Shown: one piece after another, positions 53,558-64,000 of the stretch | Layout: the number at the start of each line of letters is the position of its first letter | Numbering within the stretch: position 1 is the first letter of the stretch | Made by a program: the position numbers and the translations under genes | Notes under the pieces: generated by a model | Database searches by the model: none | What the model saw: only the letters and a program-made list of their open reading frames with translations | What the model was told of the DNA's origin: nothing | DNA from: Endozoicomonas sp. NE40 | Lineage (GTDB): Bacteria; Pseudomonadota; Gammaproteobacteria; Pseudomonadales; Endozoicomonadaceae | Reading direction: 5' to 3' | Length of the DNA stretch: 64,000 bases | Assembly (NCBI RefSeq): GCF_040549045.1 | Contig: NZ_JBEWTB010000002.1 | Span: 2,246,001 to 2,310,000, forward strand

Positions 53558-54793
53558 ATGGGCTCACGCCATCAAACCCATTCAGTTAAGGTTGGACATA
53601 TCACCATAGGCGGTGATGCCCCTGTGGTCGTTCAGTCCATGACCGATACGGACACCGCCGATGTTGAAAAGACCGTGGCCCAGATTAAGCTGCTGGCAGA
53701 CGCTGGCTCGGAAATTGTCCGGGTAACGGTCAACACCGAAGAAGCAGCCGCCGCAGTGCCTGAAATCTATCGCCAGCTGCGTGCCGATGGTTACCATGTG
53801 CCGATTGTCGGTGACTTCCATTACAACGGTCACCTGCTGCTGACCAAATACGACGAAACCGCCCGGCTGCTGGACAAATACCGTATCAATCCCGGTAACG
53901 TTGGTTTTGGTAATAAGAAAGACGACCGTTTCAATGCCATGATTGATGTCGCCATCAAATACGACAAGCCTGTGCGTATTGGCGTGAACTGGGGCAGTCT
54001 GGATAAAGAGCTGTCTACCCGTTTGATGGATGAAAACGCCCGATCGGATAATCCGAAATCGTCCCAGGAAATTCTGCATGAAGCGCTGGTTCTGTCTGCC
54101 ATCACCAGTGCCGATGCGGCGGTTGAGCACGGCCTTGGGAAGGACAAAATTGTTATCTCCTGCAAGGTGTCCCGTGTGCAGGACCTGATCAGCGTTTACC
54201 AGATGCTCGCCGACCGCTGCCAGTACGCCCTGCACCTGGGGCTGACGGAAGCGGGTATGGGCAGTAAAGGCATCGTCGCATCCAGTATCGCCATGGGCAT
54301 TCTGTTGCAACAGGGTATTGGTAACACCATCCGCACTTCACTGACCCCTGAACCCAATGGCAGTCGTGATCGTGAGGTTATTGTTTCCCAGCAGATTCTT
54401 CAGGCACTGGAAGTTCGCAGTTTTGCGCCAGAGGTCACTGCCTGCCCCGGCTGTGGTCGGACAACCAGCACCTTTTTCCGGGTACTGACCGATGAAGTGG
54501 ATGCTTTCCTGCGTACCAAAATGGTGACCTGGAGGCACAAGCTGGTCGGTGTTGAAGATATGAAAGTCGCCGTCATGGGCTGTGTTGTAAACGGCCCCGG
54601 CGAGAGCAAACATGCCAATATTGGCATCAGTCTGCCAGGAACCGGAGAAGCACCTTCAGCGCCAGTGTTTGTAGACGGTAAAAAAGTGAAAACGCTTAAA
54701 GGCGAAAACATTGCTGACGAGTACAAGCAGATGATCGAAGACTATGTTCACAAGAACTATCCGCCCCGAAGTGACCTGATCGCTTCCAGTTAA
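53558..54793 (+). CDS. ispG: 4-hydroxy-3-methylbut-2-en-1-yl diphosphate synthase
   Basis: Fe-S enzyme of the MEP isoprenoid pathway that opens the cyclic diphosphate MEcPP to HMBPP. At 411 residues it is longer than the E. coli enzyme but within the family range. The [4Fe-4S] ligands are Cys296 and Cys299 (CPGCGR) and Cys342 with Glu349 (GCVVNGPGES). The N-terminal TIM barrel includes VKVGHITIGGDAPVVVQSMT. GGAGGA precedes the ATG. In E. coli ispG is followed by hisS; here the next gene is unrelated. Confidence 0.97.
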   Translation: MGSRHQTHSVKVGHITIGGDAPVVVQSMTDTDTADVEKTVAQIKLLADAGSEIVRVTVNTEEAAAAVPEIYRQLRADGYHVPIVGDFHYNGHLLLTKYDETARLLDKYRINPGNVGFGNKKDDRFNAMIDVAIKYDKPVRIGVNWGSLDKELSTRLMDENARSDNPKSSQEILHEALVLSAITSADAAVEHGLGKDKIVISCKVSRVQDLISVYQMLADRCQYALHLGLTEAGMGSKGIVASSIAMGILLQQGIGNTIRTSLTPEPNGSRDREVIVSQQILQALEVRSFAPEVTACPGCGRTTSTFFRVLTDEVDAFLRTKMVTWRHKLVGVEDMKVAVMGCVVNGPGESKHANIGISLPGTGEAPSAPVFVDGKKVKTLKGENIADEYKQMIEDYVHKNYPPRSDLIASS

Positions 54794-54900
54794 TTCAGCG
54801 CCCCGATACAGGAAGTCTTTCCCGGAAAAGCACAACCTGTGCTTTTCCGGCTGCCCTGCTGAACTGCTAGCCGCCAACACCATTAACTGCTTAACTTTAT

Positions 54901-54921
54901 TATGAAAATTGCATTTTCATA
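54901..54921. promoter_or_regulatory. Perfect 9+3+9 palindrome before the effector-like gene
   Basis: TATGAAAAT and ATTTTCATA are a perfect inverted repeat with a 3-base centre, ending 13 bases before the ATG at 54935. Its position over the leader of a possible secreted-effector gene makes it a good candidate operator. It contains the alternative in-frame ATG at 54902. Confidence 0.7.
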
Positions 54922-54934
54922 CAGGGACAGCACT

Positions 54935-56473
54935 ATGGTTTTCAGGCGCACGGCTTCCAGCTCAGGGATTTCTGACCTTTCATCACCTCAGACCAAAGCA
55001 CCTGAAAAAAAGCATGGAAGATTCCGCAGTTCCAGTGTTTCAACACAGGAAGGCATCTCTTACTTAAGCGCCAGCCCTCAGCTTCAGGTTCTCCCTACTG
55101 CTCTTTCTGAACGCACCGTTAAACATGTCACCACCGTTAAAGTCTGTGTCGGTCTGGCAAGGCTGCTGGCAGGCGTAAGTAGCAAAGCCCGGTCGTTTGT
55201 CGTTTCACGTTCGCAGGATCTGGTTCACACGCTCCTGCAGAGGAATGATCCGCAGGCCAGCCGTACTGCTCACCAGCTGATCGATAAACTGGCCAGACAC
55301 CAGCAAGAGCAAAGTGAAGAGTTGGCAGACTGGCGCTGCAATGCTTACAGTCAGCTTGGTCAGCAATATGCCGAAGCAAACGACACAGAGAGCCTGACCC
55401 GTAGTACAGAGTCAATGGAAAAAGAACTGAAAAAATGCAGTTCGTCTCATAGCAGACTTGTTCGAATCAGCCTTGCCAATGCCTGTCAGACAATGGCTGA
55501 ACAATATATGAGCCAGAAAACTCAGACGGGTAATGAAAAGGCAGCTCAATATGTTGCCAGTATCACCCGGTTCAGCTCAGACCCCAAAATAATGGAATGG
55601 CAAATACAGCGAGCAACAGATCTGCTGAAGCCGGTGAACAACACATCAACATCGGCGGTACGCAAATTTGCTGTCCAGTTTATGAAAGCTTTGGAAGACA
55701 ACGCTGGAGAGAACCTTAAGATACGGCTGTTTCTTCAACCCTATAAAACCTGTATTGCTCCAACCGTGTTTGCCACAGAACACCTGTCAGCCGACAAACC
55801 TGTACAGCTACTGGCAGACAGCTCAATTGCTCCCAGAAAAATGGTTATCTATGGTCGTAACAGCCATCAGATGACTGACAGGATTGAAACGACCTGTCAA
55901 ACAACCGGAAAGGTGCAATCATCTGATAATTCATACAAAGATATCTCATTTCACCCCGGTTTCACGACTGCGGTTATGGCCAGCGAACCCGTCAGTCAGA
56001 AAGAAGCCTCACTGGTTGCTCAGCAACAACTCAATAAAAGGTCGGGAGCTGGAGATATCACAAGTCTTCCGTCGTCTGGTACAGACTACACGATGTCTCA
56101 GCTTGGGCCTGACCAGGCGGATCGAATTCTGTTTTATACCGACATTCATACCCCTTGCACCGAGTCTGAGCAGTGGCAGAAAGACCTGCAGAACTTTGCC
56201 GTAATGCTTAACTGTGAGCCCGATGACAAACTGGTCCGCTGGAAAAGGGTTCGTTTCCTGATTAACAGTGACGGTATGACCAACCCTTCGGACATCAGGC
56301 TTCGCCGCCAGGGCATAATGGCTGATGTGAACAAACTGCTCAAACCCATGGGGCTGACCATGGATGAAAGTCATTTTGTGATGACTGCCGGGAACCCCGA
56401 CGAGCTGCCTGAAGCTTATCAACAGGATCTTCAGGGGCAATTTCTCCCTGCCATTTCTGAACCGAACACTTAG
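54935..56473 (+). CDS. Hypothetical protein with effector-like N-terminus
   Basis: I do not recognise a family. I prefer the ATG at 54935 (AGGGA seven bases upstream); an in-frame ATG at 54902 lies inside a palindrome. The first ~50 residues are Ser/Thr-rich with few acidic residues (TASSSGISDLSSPQTKAPEK; GRFRSSSVSTQEGISYLSAS), as in type III secretion signals. The middle (LARHQQEQSEELADWRCNAY; MEKELKKCSSSHSRLV) looks helical and TPR-like. The C-terminal 140 residues include DRILFYTDIHTPCTESEQWQ and RWKRVRFLINSDGMTNPSDI, which look like a compact alpha/beta domain. No signal peptide or membrane segment. It overlaps the acylase gene by 4 bp, tail to tail. Confidence 0.65.
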   Translation: MVFRRTASSSGISDLSSPQTKAPEKKHGRFRSSSVSTQEGISYLSASPQLQVLPTALSERTVKHVTTVKVCVGLARLLAGVSSKARSFVVSRSQDLVHTLLQRNDPQASRTAHQLIDKLARHQQEQSEELADWRCNAYSQLGQQYAEANDTESLTRSTESMEKELKKCSSSHSRLVRISLANACQTMAEQYMSQKTQTGNEKAAQYVASITRFSSDPKIMEWQIQRATDLLKPVNNTSTSAVRKFAVQFMKALEDNAGENLKIRLFLQPYKTCIAPTVFATEHLSADKPVQLLADSSIAPRKMVIYGRNSHQMTDRIETTCQTTGKVQSSDNSYKDISFHPGFTTAVMASEPVSQKEASLVAQQQLNKRSGAGDITSLPSSGTDYTMSQLGPDQADRILFYTDIHTPCTESEQWQKDLQNFAVMLNCEPDDKLVRWKRVRFLINSDGMTNPSDIRLRRQGIMADVNKLLKPMGLTMDESHFVMTAGNPDELPEAYQQDLQGQFLPAISEPNT

Positions 56474-58905
56474 TCGCCAGGCTGCAGCGTTAATGTATAT
56501 CGGGTCTCCTGAGGTAAAAAAGGCGTCTTGCTGCCATTCACCCAATCCATATAGCCCAGCTTGTAAAAAGGCGATAATGGATGCCCGCTCTGACCTCCGG
56601 GCATGTGGAAAATGCCATCAGCCTCACGCCCTGGCGCAACAACGATCCGCTCAGAGACACCTGAAGATGGCTTCTGAGCCCTGGGAGTCCAGATATCCCC
56701 GCTTAACGGTACCGCAGGCATATTCAGCCACTGGCCAATAACTGGCAGGGCAGAACTGAGAGGATGGTTAATCTTAGCCGTATTACGCAGCCCCCAGTTT
56801 GCCTGAGCCAACCCGGATTCCCCGCCAAGGGTTTCAATGACGTCATCAATGGATTCCAGCAACAGTTCATTCCAGCTTTCATACTGAGGGCTGAGCCAGT
56901 GCATCGGACGCTCATCCAGTAACCGCCAGATCATTTCTTCTTCATGGTTTAACCGCTGCAACCAGCTGTCATCAATATCCGGGGAAGATTCTGACAGGGA
57001 CAACTCTGACAGGGAAAAAAAGTAGCGCCCCAGCGATTGCAGTACTTTAAGCGTTACGCTGTCGTTAAACTCCCGGGCCAGGCGATAACCAACATCATCA
57101 ACCGCTGCTTTACCAGACCATTCTGACAGATAGCGATAAAACGACTGTCGACCGCTATTATCCGCTCTTTCAGGTTCTGTTAAAGCATCCAGAGCTAACT
57201 GTCGCCAGCCATTCATATAAATGGCCCGATGATCCAGAGCAACCGCCAGCATGGCGTCTTCATCAGCCTGTTCAAGGCTCATCAGAGCATTTCGTATCTG
57301 CAATTGTCTGGGCCCGGGCGCGTAGCCACCATTACCCAGCTTTTTATAATTGTCACCGGAAGCAACCCGGGCATTGGCAGTCCATATCCGGTGAGACTCT
57401 AGGTTAGTCACTGCCGGGTATTCATCGGTTGTCAGCCACCGCGACCACTGTAAGTCTGCCTGATCCCACGGGAGGGGATACGTTGAATCCAGCTCAAGCC
57501 TTGATGGTATTCGACCTGCGATTGTCCAGCCTATGCTGCCGTGACGATCTCCTGCGGTAAAGTTCTGTGGAGGAATACCGCTGGTACTGGCAACGGTCAT
57601 TGCCTGTCTGGCTGTTGTAGCCGTTTCCAGCCCTATCAGGTTGAGGTTTGTTGCGTTTGGGTTATGTGCCGTCCAGCGTAACGCGTATTGTTTATCCCCC
57701 GAAAGCGATTCAACAACCGGCCCCCACCGGGTGGACTGATAGTCAACAATGACTGGTTCCTGACCTTTTACAAGGATTGTTTCAGACCATTGATACAGAG
57801 ACTCAAAGCCTTCATTCGTCTGATAAACATTGCCTTCTATATCCAGAGTAACCAGATCGACCCAGTCGCCATAACTGTTGGTGAAACTCCAGGCTACAGA
57901 GCCATTACTGCCAACAACAATGATCGGGGTTCCCGGCAGAGAAACACCGGTTATTCGAACATCAGGCTGATTGTTATCTGGATGAGGGTATCGAAACTGC
58001 GTCCGGTACCAGACATTAGGAACCCTGTGGCTCAGATGCATATCATTTTCGACAATAGCGCCACCATGATGGGTCAAAGCACCGGATACCGCCCAGTTGT
58101 TGCTACCAATGGCAGCCTCTTCAACCAATGTTCCCGTCAGGTTCTTATAGGTACTCTGTGGCTTGTCACGAAGGTTTACCTGCCCTGAATCTGGCAGGGC
58201 TGGTGCGGGAAGACTGTCTGCAACCAGGGGGGAATCCCAGCGTGTTGACAAAGGGGACAGAAATTCAACAACCTCTCTGGGAACAACCTGTTCCAGATAC
58301 CCTTTGGCCTTGTCCAACCCTGCATCACCGTCGTTTAAGTCCAGATACATGCTGAATACTGTCAGAAAGGTATCTTCATTGGTCCAGGGCTGTGGCTCAA
58401 CATTTAATAACCAGTATTCAAAGGGTTTGGAATCCAGATCCGTCAGGCCAGCATTAACACCTTTTGTGTAAGCATTAAGAATTTGCAGATGTTTGTCGGG
58501 CAGCAACGTTTCAGCCTGTTGAGCAACCAGTCTGAATCGATGCTTCCGTTGTCGTTTATCGTGTTCAAGTGCCACTGAGCCAACCAGCTCCGATAGCTCA
58601 CCGGCAGAGTTTCGCCGTCCAAGATCCATCTGGAAAAAGCGCTCCTGAGCATGAAGATAACCTGTGGCAAAAGCAACATCGGTCCGATTATTGCCAATTA
58701 TCGAGGGAACTCCATAGCTGTCACGTTCAATGGTGACAGGGAAATCAATCCCCTGTACCTGAACATTGCCGTCCAGTGTAGGGAGGCTGCCCCGCAGTGT
58801 ATTAATCACCCACAAAAAAAGAATCAGCAGTAAAGAAAAGATGAACAAAAAAAATCGCATAAGCCACCTTTGTTTCAGCGACTTTGCCTTGAGTGACAGC
58901 TGCAT
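56470..58905 (-). CDS. Penicillin acylase-family Ntn hydrolase
   Basis: Secreted or membrane-anchored amidase of 811 residues, a precursor that should cleave itself into two chains. Residues 14-36 form an N-terminal membrane segment (RFFLFIFSLLLILFLWVI). The chain junction is GS in EEAAIGSNNWAVSG, making Ser268 the N-terminal nucleophile after cleavage. IERDSYGVPSIIGNNRTDVA and TGYLHAQERFFQMDLGRR are conserved alpha-chain blocks. Relatives cleave penicillins or acyl-homoserine lactones; sequence alone does not decide. Its gene is tail-to-tail with the effector-like gene. Confidence 0.9.
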   Translation of the reverse strand: MQLSLKAKSLKQRWLMRFFLFIFSLLLILFLWVINTLRGSLPTLDGNVQVQGIDFPVTIERDSYGVPSIIGNNRTDVAFATGYLHAQERFFQMDLGRRNSAGELSELVGSVALEHDKRQRKHRFRLVAQQAETLLPDKHLQILNAYTKGVNAGLTDLDSKPFEYWLLNVEPQPWTNEDTFLTVFSMYLDLNDGDAGLDKAKGYLEQVVPREVVEFLSPLSTRWDSPLVADSLPAPALPDSGQVNLRDKPQSTYKNLTGTLVEEAAIGSNNWAVSGALTHHGGAIVENDMHLSHRVPNVWYRTQFRYPHPDNNQPDVRITGVSLPGTPIIVVGSNGSVAWSFTNSYGDWVDLVTLDIEGNVYQTNEGFESLYQWSETILVKGQEPVIVDYQSTRWGPVVESLSGDKQYALRWTAHNPNATNLNLIGLETATTARQAMTVASTSGIPPQNFTAGDRHGSIGWTIAGRIPSRLELDSTYPLPWDQADLQWSRWLTTDEYPAVTNLESHRIWTANARVASGDNYKKLGNGGYAPGPRQLQIRNALMSLEQADEDAMLAVALDHRAIYMNGWRQLALDALTEPERADNSGRQSFYRYLSEWSGKAAVDDVGYRLAREFNDSVTLKVLQSLGRYFFSLSELSLSESSPDIDDSWLQRLNHEEEMIWRLLDERPMHWLSPQYESWNELLLESIDDVIETLGGESGLAQANWGLRNTAKINHPLSSALPVIGQWLNMPAVPLSGDIWTPRAQKPSSGVSERIVVAPGREADGIFHMPGGQSGHPLSPFYKLGYMDWVNGSKTPFLPQETRYTLTLQPGD

Positions 58906-59028
58906 TATAGAACCTGTTTTATTATTCTTTTTTAACAGGATAAACGTAGCACGACTGAGAGAGGGAAGTAAGGCGGTTCTGTTTTTACCGCCTGACTTCG
59001 AATCTGATTAAAAAATCACCTGGCTAAA

Positions 59029-59946
59029 CTATCGTCTTTTTTTGCGGGAAGTTTTCTTGGCTTCTTTCCTGTCTTCTTCCTCTGCTTTCTGCGCCATCAA
59101 AACTTCCATCTCATGCTCAATAATATCGGGAGTTTCCAGACTCAGGCGACCAAGGCCACCACTGCGGAATTCATTCAGAAGAATTTCAGAGACTTTGTGA
59201 GTATCAGCAATGCCACCACGACGCATACAGTTACGGCGTTGTGCAATCACATCCATCAGCTCAATCTCATTGTCTGGCAGGTCATGAATCTGAAAGCGTT
59301 GTTTCAGAGCTTCCGGATAAGCTTTCAAAAAGTATTCAGCCGCAAAGTAGGCAATATCTTCGTACTCAATCACTGCATCTTTAATGGCACCGGAAATCGC
59401 CAGACGATAACCGCAGGCTTCCGGTTCCAGCTTGGGCCACAGAAAACCCGGAGTATCCAGCAGAATCATACCGTTCGGCAGCTTGATGCGTTGCTGCTGT
59501 TTGGTCACCGCCGGCACATTGCCGGTTTTGGCAATAATCCGGTTAGCCAGTGTATTGATCATGGTGGACTTGCCCACGTTGGGAATCCCCAGAATCATGG
59601 CTCGCAACGGCTTCAACTCCAGGTTGCGGTTTACCATACTTTCCGCCAGGGGCAGCAGGCCGCGCACTTTGTCTGGCTGGTTATTGGTGGTGGCAATAGC
59701 CTTTACACCTTTTTCCTTCTCCATGTGCTGCTGCCATTGCTGGGTCACCACCGGATCAGCCAGATCGCTTTTGTTAAGCACCTTGATATAAGGCGTATCT
59801 CCACGCAGGGATGGCACCAGTGGGTTTCCACTGCTGAAAGGAAGCCGGGCATCCAGAACTTCGATGATAAGATCAACTTCCGGAATAACCTTTTTGATCT
59901 CCTTTCGAGCCTTGTGCATATGCCCGGGAAACCAGTTAATCGCCAT
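59029..59946 (-). CDS. ylqF: Ribosome biogenesis GTPase RbgA/YlqF
   Basis: Circularly permuted GTPase of 305 residues that helps late assembly of the 50S subunit in Bacillus. The motif order is permuted: NKSD (G4) at 58-61 precedes GIPNVGKST (G1) at 120-128 and DTPG (G3) at 164-167. It starts INWFPGHMHKARKEIKKVIP, the standard YlqF N-terminus. The C-terminal extension is strongly charged (EEEDRKEAKKTSRKKRR), longer and more basic than in Bacillus. Confidence 0.93.
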   Translation of the reverse strand: MAINWFPGHMHKARKEIKKVIPEVDLIIEVLDARLPFSSGNPLVPSLRGDTPYIKVLNKSDLADPVVTQQWQQHMEKEKGVKAIATTNNQPDKVRGLLPLAESMVNRNLELKPLRAMILGIPNVGKSTMINTLANRIIAKTGNVPAVTKQQQRIKLPNGMILLDTPGFLWPKLEPEACGYRLAISGAIKDAVIEYEDIAYFAAEYFLKAYPEALKQRFQIHDLPDNEIELMDVIAQRRNCMRRGGIADTHKVSEILLNEFRSGGLGRLSLETPDIIEHEMEVLMAQKAEEEDRKEAKKTSRKKRR

Positions 59947-60005
59947 AATAAAACCCCTAATCTCGTGAAGGCGGTATTTTAATGGTTCGCTCCCAGAGTT
60001 CCAGT

Positions 60006-60932
60006 TTAATAGCCCAAAGATCGATCTATGGGTTCAGGTATGACACCCAGCTCAAACTGTTCAATGTAAGCGGCTATCTGCTCCATCGCCTTTTCCCTTG
60101 GGGTTGGCGCTGAAATATGGGGCGTAATTATCACCTGTTCGTACTGCCATAGGGGATGGTTCTCATCCAACGGCTCTTTTTCAAACACATCAAGAACCAC
60201 TCCGCGCAAGTGTCTGGTATCCAGCAGATTCTGAACAGCCTCAAGGTCAATCACTGAACCCCGGCCACCATTGATCAGGACAGAATCTTCAGGCAACTGT
60301 GCCAGCGACTCGTGGTTAAGTAACCGGTAAGTTGACTCTGTTGCAGGCAGCAGGGAAACCAGCACTCTGGACTGCTTCAGCAGTTCACTCAGACCATCAT
60401 TACCGGTAAAAGTTCTGACCCCCTCAATATCTTTGGGGCTTCGGCTCCAGCCACACACAGGAAAACCCAGCTCCCGAATATGAGTGGCTACGGCCTTACC
60501 AATAGTGCCGAGCCCTAATATACCCACTGTCCATTGAGACTTGTCCGCTATTTTAAAGCCTTTCCAGAGTCGTTTTTCCTGCTGTTGACGATAAACGTCA
60601 AAGTTACGGTAAAAGTGCATCACTCCATAAGCAACATACTCCGACATCAGCTTTTCCATACCGACACCACGCAGTTTATAAATAGGAAGCTCTTCTGGAA
60701 GCCCCTTCATATTAACCAGATGATCGACACCAACACCCTGATTAAAAACGGCTTTTAAAGCTGTCTGGTTCTCGAAAAATTCAATCGGTGGTTGCCAGAT
60801 AACGCCATAGTCAGCTAACCATTCTGCTTCCTGATTTTCTTTCCACTGTCGAACATCGGCATCAGGAAAAGCTTTCCTGACAGCAGATTCCCACTTATCG
60901 CCTGTTTGCCTGTTATAAACGACTATCTTCAC
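60006..60932 (-). CDS. ghrA: Glyoxylate/hydroxypyruvate reductase A
   Basis: NADPH-dependent reductase of glyoxylate and hydroxypyruvate, D-2-hydroxyacid dehydrogenase family, 308 residues. The Rossmann fingerprint is VGILGLGTIGKAVATHIREL with WSRSP after the second strand, favouring NADPH. Catalytic residues appear as Arg in NGGRGSVIDLEAV, Glu in VFEKEPLDENHPL and His in ITPHISAPTPREKA. The phrase LMSEYVAYGVMHFYRNFDVY matches GhrA rather than GhrB. It lies 60 bp before the ylqF start on the same strand. Confidence 0.93.
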   Translation of the reverse strand: MKIVVYNRQTGDKWESAVRKAFPDADVRQWKENQEAEWLADYGVIWQPPIEFFENQTALKAVFNQGVGVDHLVNMKGLPEELPIYKLRGVGMEKLMSEYVAYGVMHFYRNFDVYRQQQEKRLWKGFKIADKSQWTVGILGLGTIGKAVATHIRELGFPVCGWSRSPKDIEGVRTFTGNDGLSELLKQSRVLVSLLPATESTYRLLNHESLAQLPEDSVLINGGRGSVIDLEAVQNLLDTRHLRGVVLDVFEKEPLDENHPLWQYEQVIITPHISAPTPREKAMEQIAAYIEQFELGVIPEPIDRSLGY

Positions 60933-61101
60933 AACACGGTCTCCTTCAAAAACACTTATTCTGCGTTAACTGCACAAGAGGTTATTGATGGAGAACAATA
61001 GTTTGGAGTTAGAAATGATTACAGTCAGACAAACCATCATGGCTACGGGATAAATGTTTTATATTTAGCGATGCTTTTTTCTATTTTATTTTTGCACATA
61101 G

Positions 61102-61135
61102 AAAAAACCCTGACAGACTTCTCTATCAGGGTTTT
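61102..61135 (-). terminator. rRNA operon terminator, second (distal) copy
   Basis: AACCCTGA pairs with TCAGGGTT across a 12-base loop, followed on the minus strand by a T run. It is a near-copy of the hairpin at 61333-61364 and follows the broken 5S copy. Confidence 0.9.
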
Positions 61136-61142
61136 CTAATAA

Positions 61143-61314
61143 GTGCCTGGCGATGACCTACTCTCACATGGCTCCGGGGTAAAAAGCCCCACACGACCGT
61201 CACGGATGGCGGGAGTGCAGAAAATGCACGACTGAAGGGATTCAGGAGGTAGGGCGAAGCAGGAAGCCAGAGCCGAGGAGCAATTTTCTGCCTACCATCG
61301 GTGATGTGTCGTTT
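61143..61314 (-). pseudogene. Broken second 5S rRNA copy with internal insertion
   Basis: 61143-61171 is identical to the 3' end of the intact 5S gene (61373-61401) and 61292-61314 repeats the segment CTACCATCGG(T)GATGTGTCG of its middle. Between them, about 120 bases of unrelated sequence replace the few expected bases, and the 5' half of the gene is missing. It sits between two near-identical terminators, so it looks like a tandem duplication of the operon end that later took an insertion. Confidence 0.85.
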
Positions 61315-61332
61315 GTTTTTTCCACACATAGC

Positions 61333-61364
61333 AAAAACCCTGACAGATTTCTCTATCAGGGTTC
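61333..61364 (-). terminator. rRNA operon terminator, first (proximal) copy
   Basis: AACCCTGA and TCAGGGTT form an 8-bp stem with a 12-base loop just 9 bp past the end of the intact 5S gene, followed by a T run on the minus strand. Confidence 0.93.
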
Positions 61365-61372
61365 TCTAATAA

Positions 61373-61492
61373 GTGCCTGGCGATGACCTACTCTCACATG
61401 GGGAATCCCCACACTACCATCGGCGATGTGTCGTTTCACTTCCGAGTTCGGGATGGGATCGGGTGGTTCCAACACTCTATGGTCACCAGGCA
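61373..61492 (-). rRNA. rrf: 5S ribosomal RNA
   Basis: 120 bases on the minus strand beginning TGCCTGGTGACC and ending CGCCAGGCAC. The ends pair as in E. coli 5S, and CCCATCCCGAACTCGGAAG and GATGGTAGTGTGGGG are the conserved loops. It lies 121 bp downstream of the 23S gene and ends the rRNA operon. Confidence 0.97.
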
Positions 61493-61613
61493 AAACTGGT
61501 TTGAGTCTCTAGTGTCTAGAAGCTAGTTACTAGTTACTCTGGAATCTTCAACTTAAGCTGTATTTCTTGCTCTACACTCTCTAGTGCATGGCACCAAATC
61601 GCTTTGGCGTTAT

Positions 61614-64000
<2,387 letters not shown>

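Overview
The window reads as chromosomal DNA of a gammaproteobacterium of the Oceanospirillales type. Supporting this are the prkA-yeaH pair, the nudE-yrfG-hslR neighbourhood, a TrpR-controlled aromatic amino acid permease, Lrp, ispG and an rRNA operon with gammaproteobacterial 23S and 5S sequence. A periplasm-directed protein with eukaryote-like C2H2 zinc fingers, a Ser/Thr-rich effector-like protein and a large autotransporter suggest a host-associated lineage. Endozoicomonas or a relative is my best guess, but it is an inference and not proven by the sequence.

Layout. 0-2.7 kb: yeaH (cut by the left edge) and prkA, a stress kinase module. 3.2-7.4 kb: leucine dehydrogenase and the E1alpha, E1beta and E2 subunits of a branched-chain 2-oxoacid dehydrogenase, one minus-strand operon. 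7.6-13.4 kb: the zinc-finger protein, a PilZ protein, Lrp, alanine racemase, a SYLF protein, a DecR-like regulator and a PagL-like lipid A deacylase.

13.5-36.5 kb: a complete ABC-transporter-dependent (group 2-type) capsule locus, all minus strand. In transcription order it has kpsM, kpsT, kpsE and kpsD for export; a 1151-residue glycosyltransferase/HAD fusion, a pyruvyl transferase and a PP-loop protein as the strain-variable part; kdsA, kdsC, kdsB, kpsF and tkt for CMP-Kdo supply; and kpsC and kpsS for the poly-Kdo linker. The variable part is visibly AT-rich and carries an IS256-family element with intact ends and an 8-bp target duplication, whose transposase is broken by one in-frame stop. 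Two toxin-antitoxin modules (hipBA and vapBC) and a tiny GGQ-less release-factor-like gene sit inside the locus between tkt and kpsC.

36.5-38.4 kb: 1.9 kb without a convincing gene. It holds a duplicated fragment of the kpsM start, 58-bp tandem repeats whose hairpins differ by a compensated base pair, and a recurring AGTTCGG heptamer. 38.4-46 kb: an M20 peptidase, small membrane proteins, cysQ, nudE, yrfG, hslR, a nitroreductase and a Rieske protein. 46-53.5 kb: an autotransporter, an AtoE-type transporter, a proline iminopeptidase, an orphan RelB/DinJ-type antitoxin and the trpR-permease operon with its trp operator. 53.5-61 kb: ispG, an effector-like gene behind a perfect palindrome, a penicillin acylase-family hydrolase, the GTPase RbgA/YlqF and ghrA. 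61.1-64 kb: the 3' end of an rRNA operon (23S, then 5S) on the minus strand, followed by a terminator, a broken second 5S copy and a near-copy of the terminator.

How it works together. The capsule block makes Kdo from pentose phosphates (tkt, KpsF, KdsA, KdsC), activates it (KdsB), builds the linker (KpsS, KpsC) and exports the chain (KpsMTED). The amino acid block links leucine breakdown, Lrp-type regulation and alanine racemisation.
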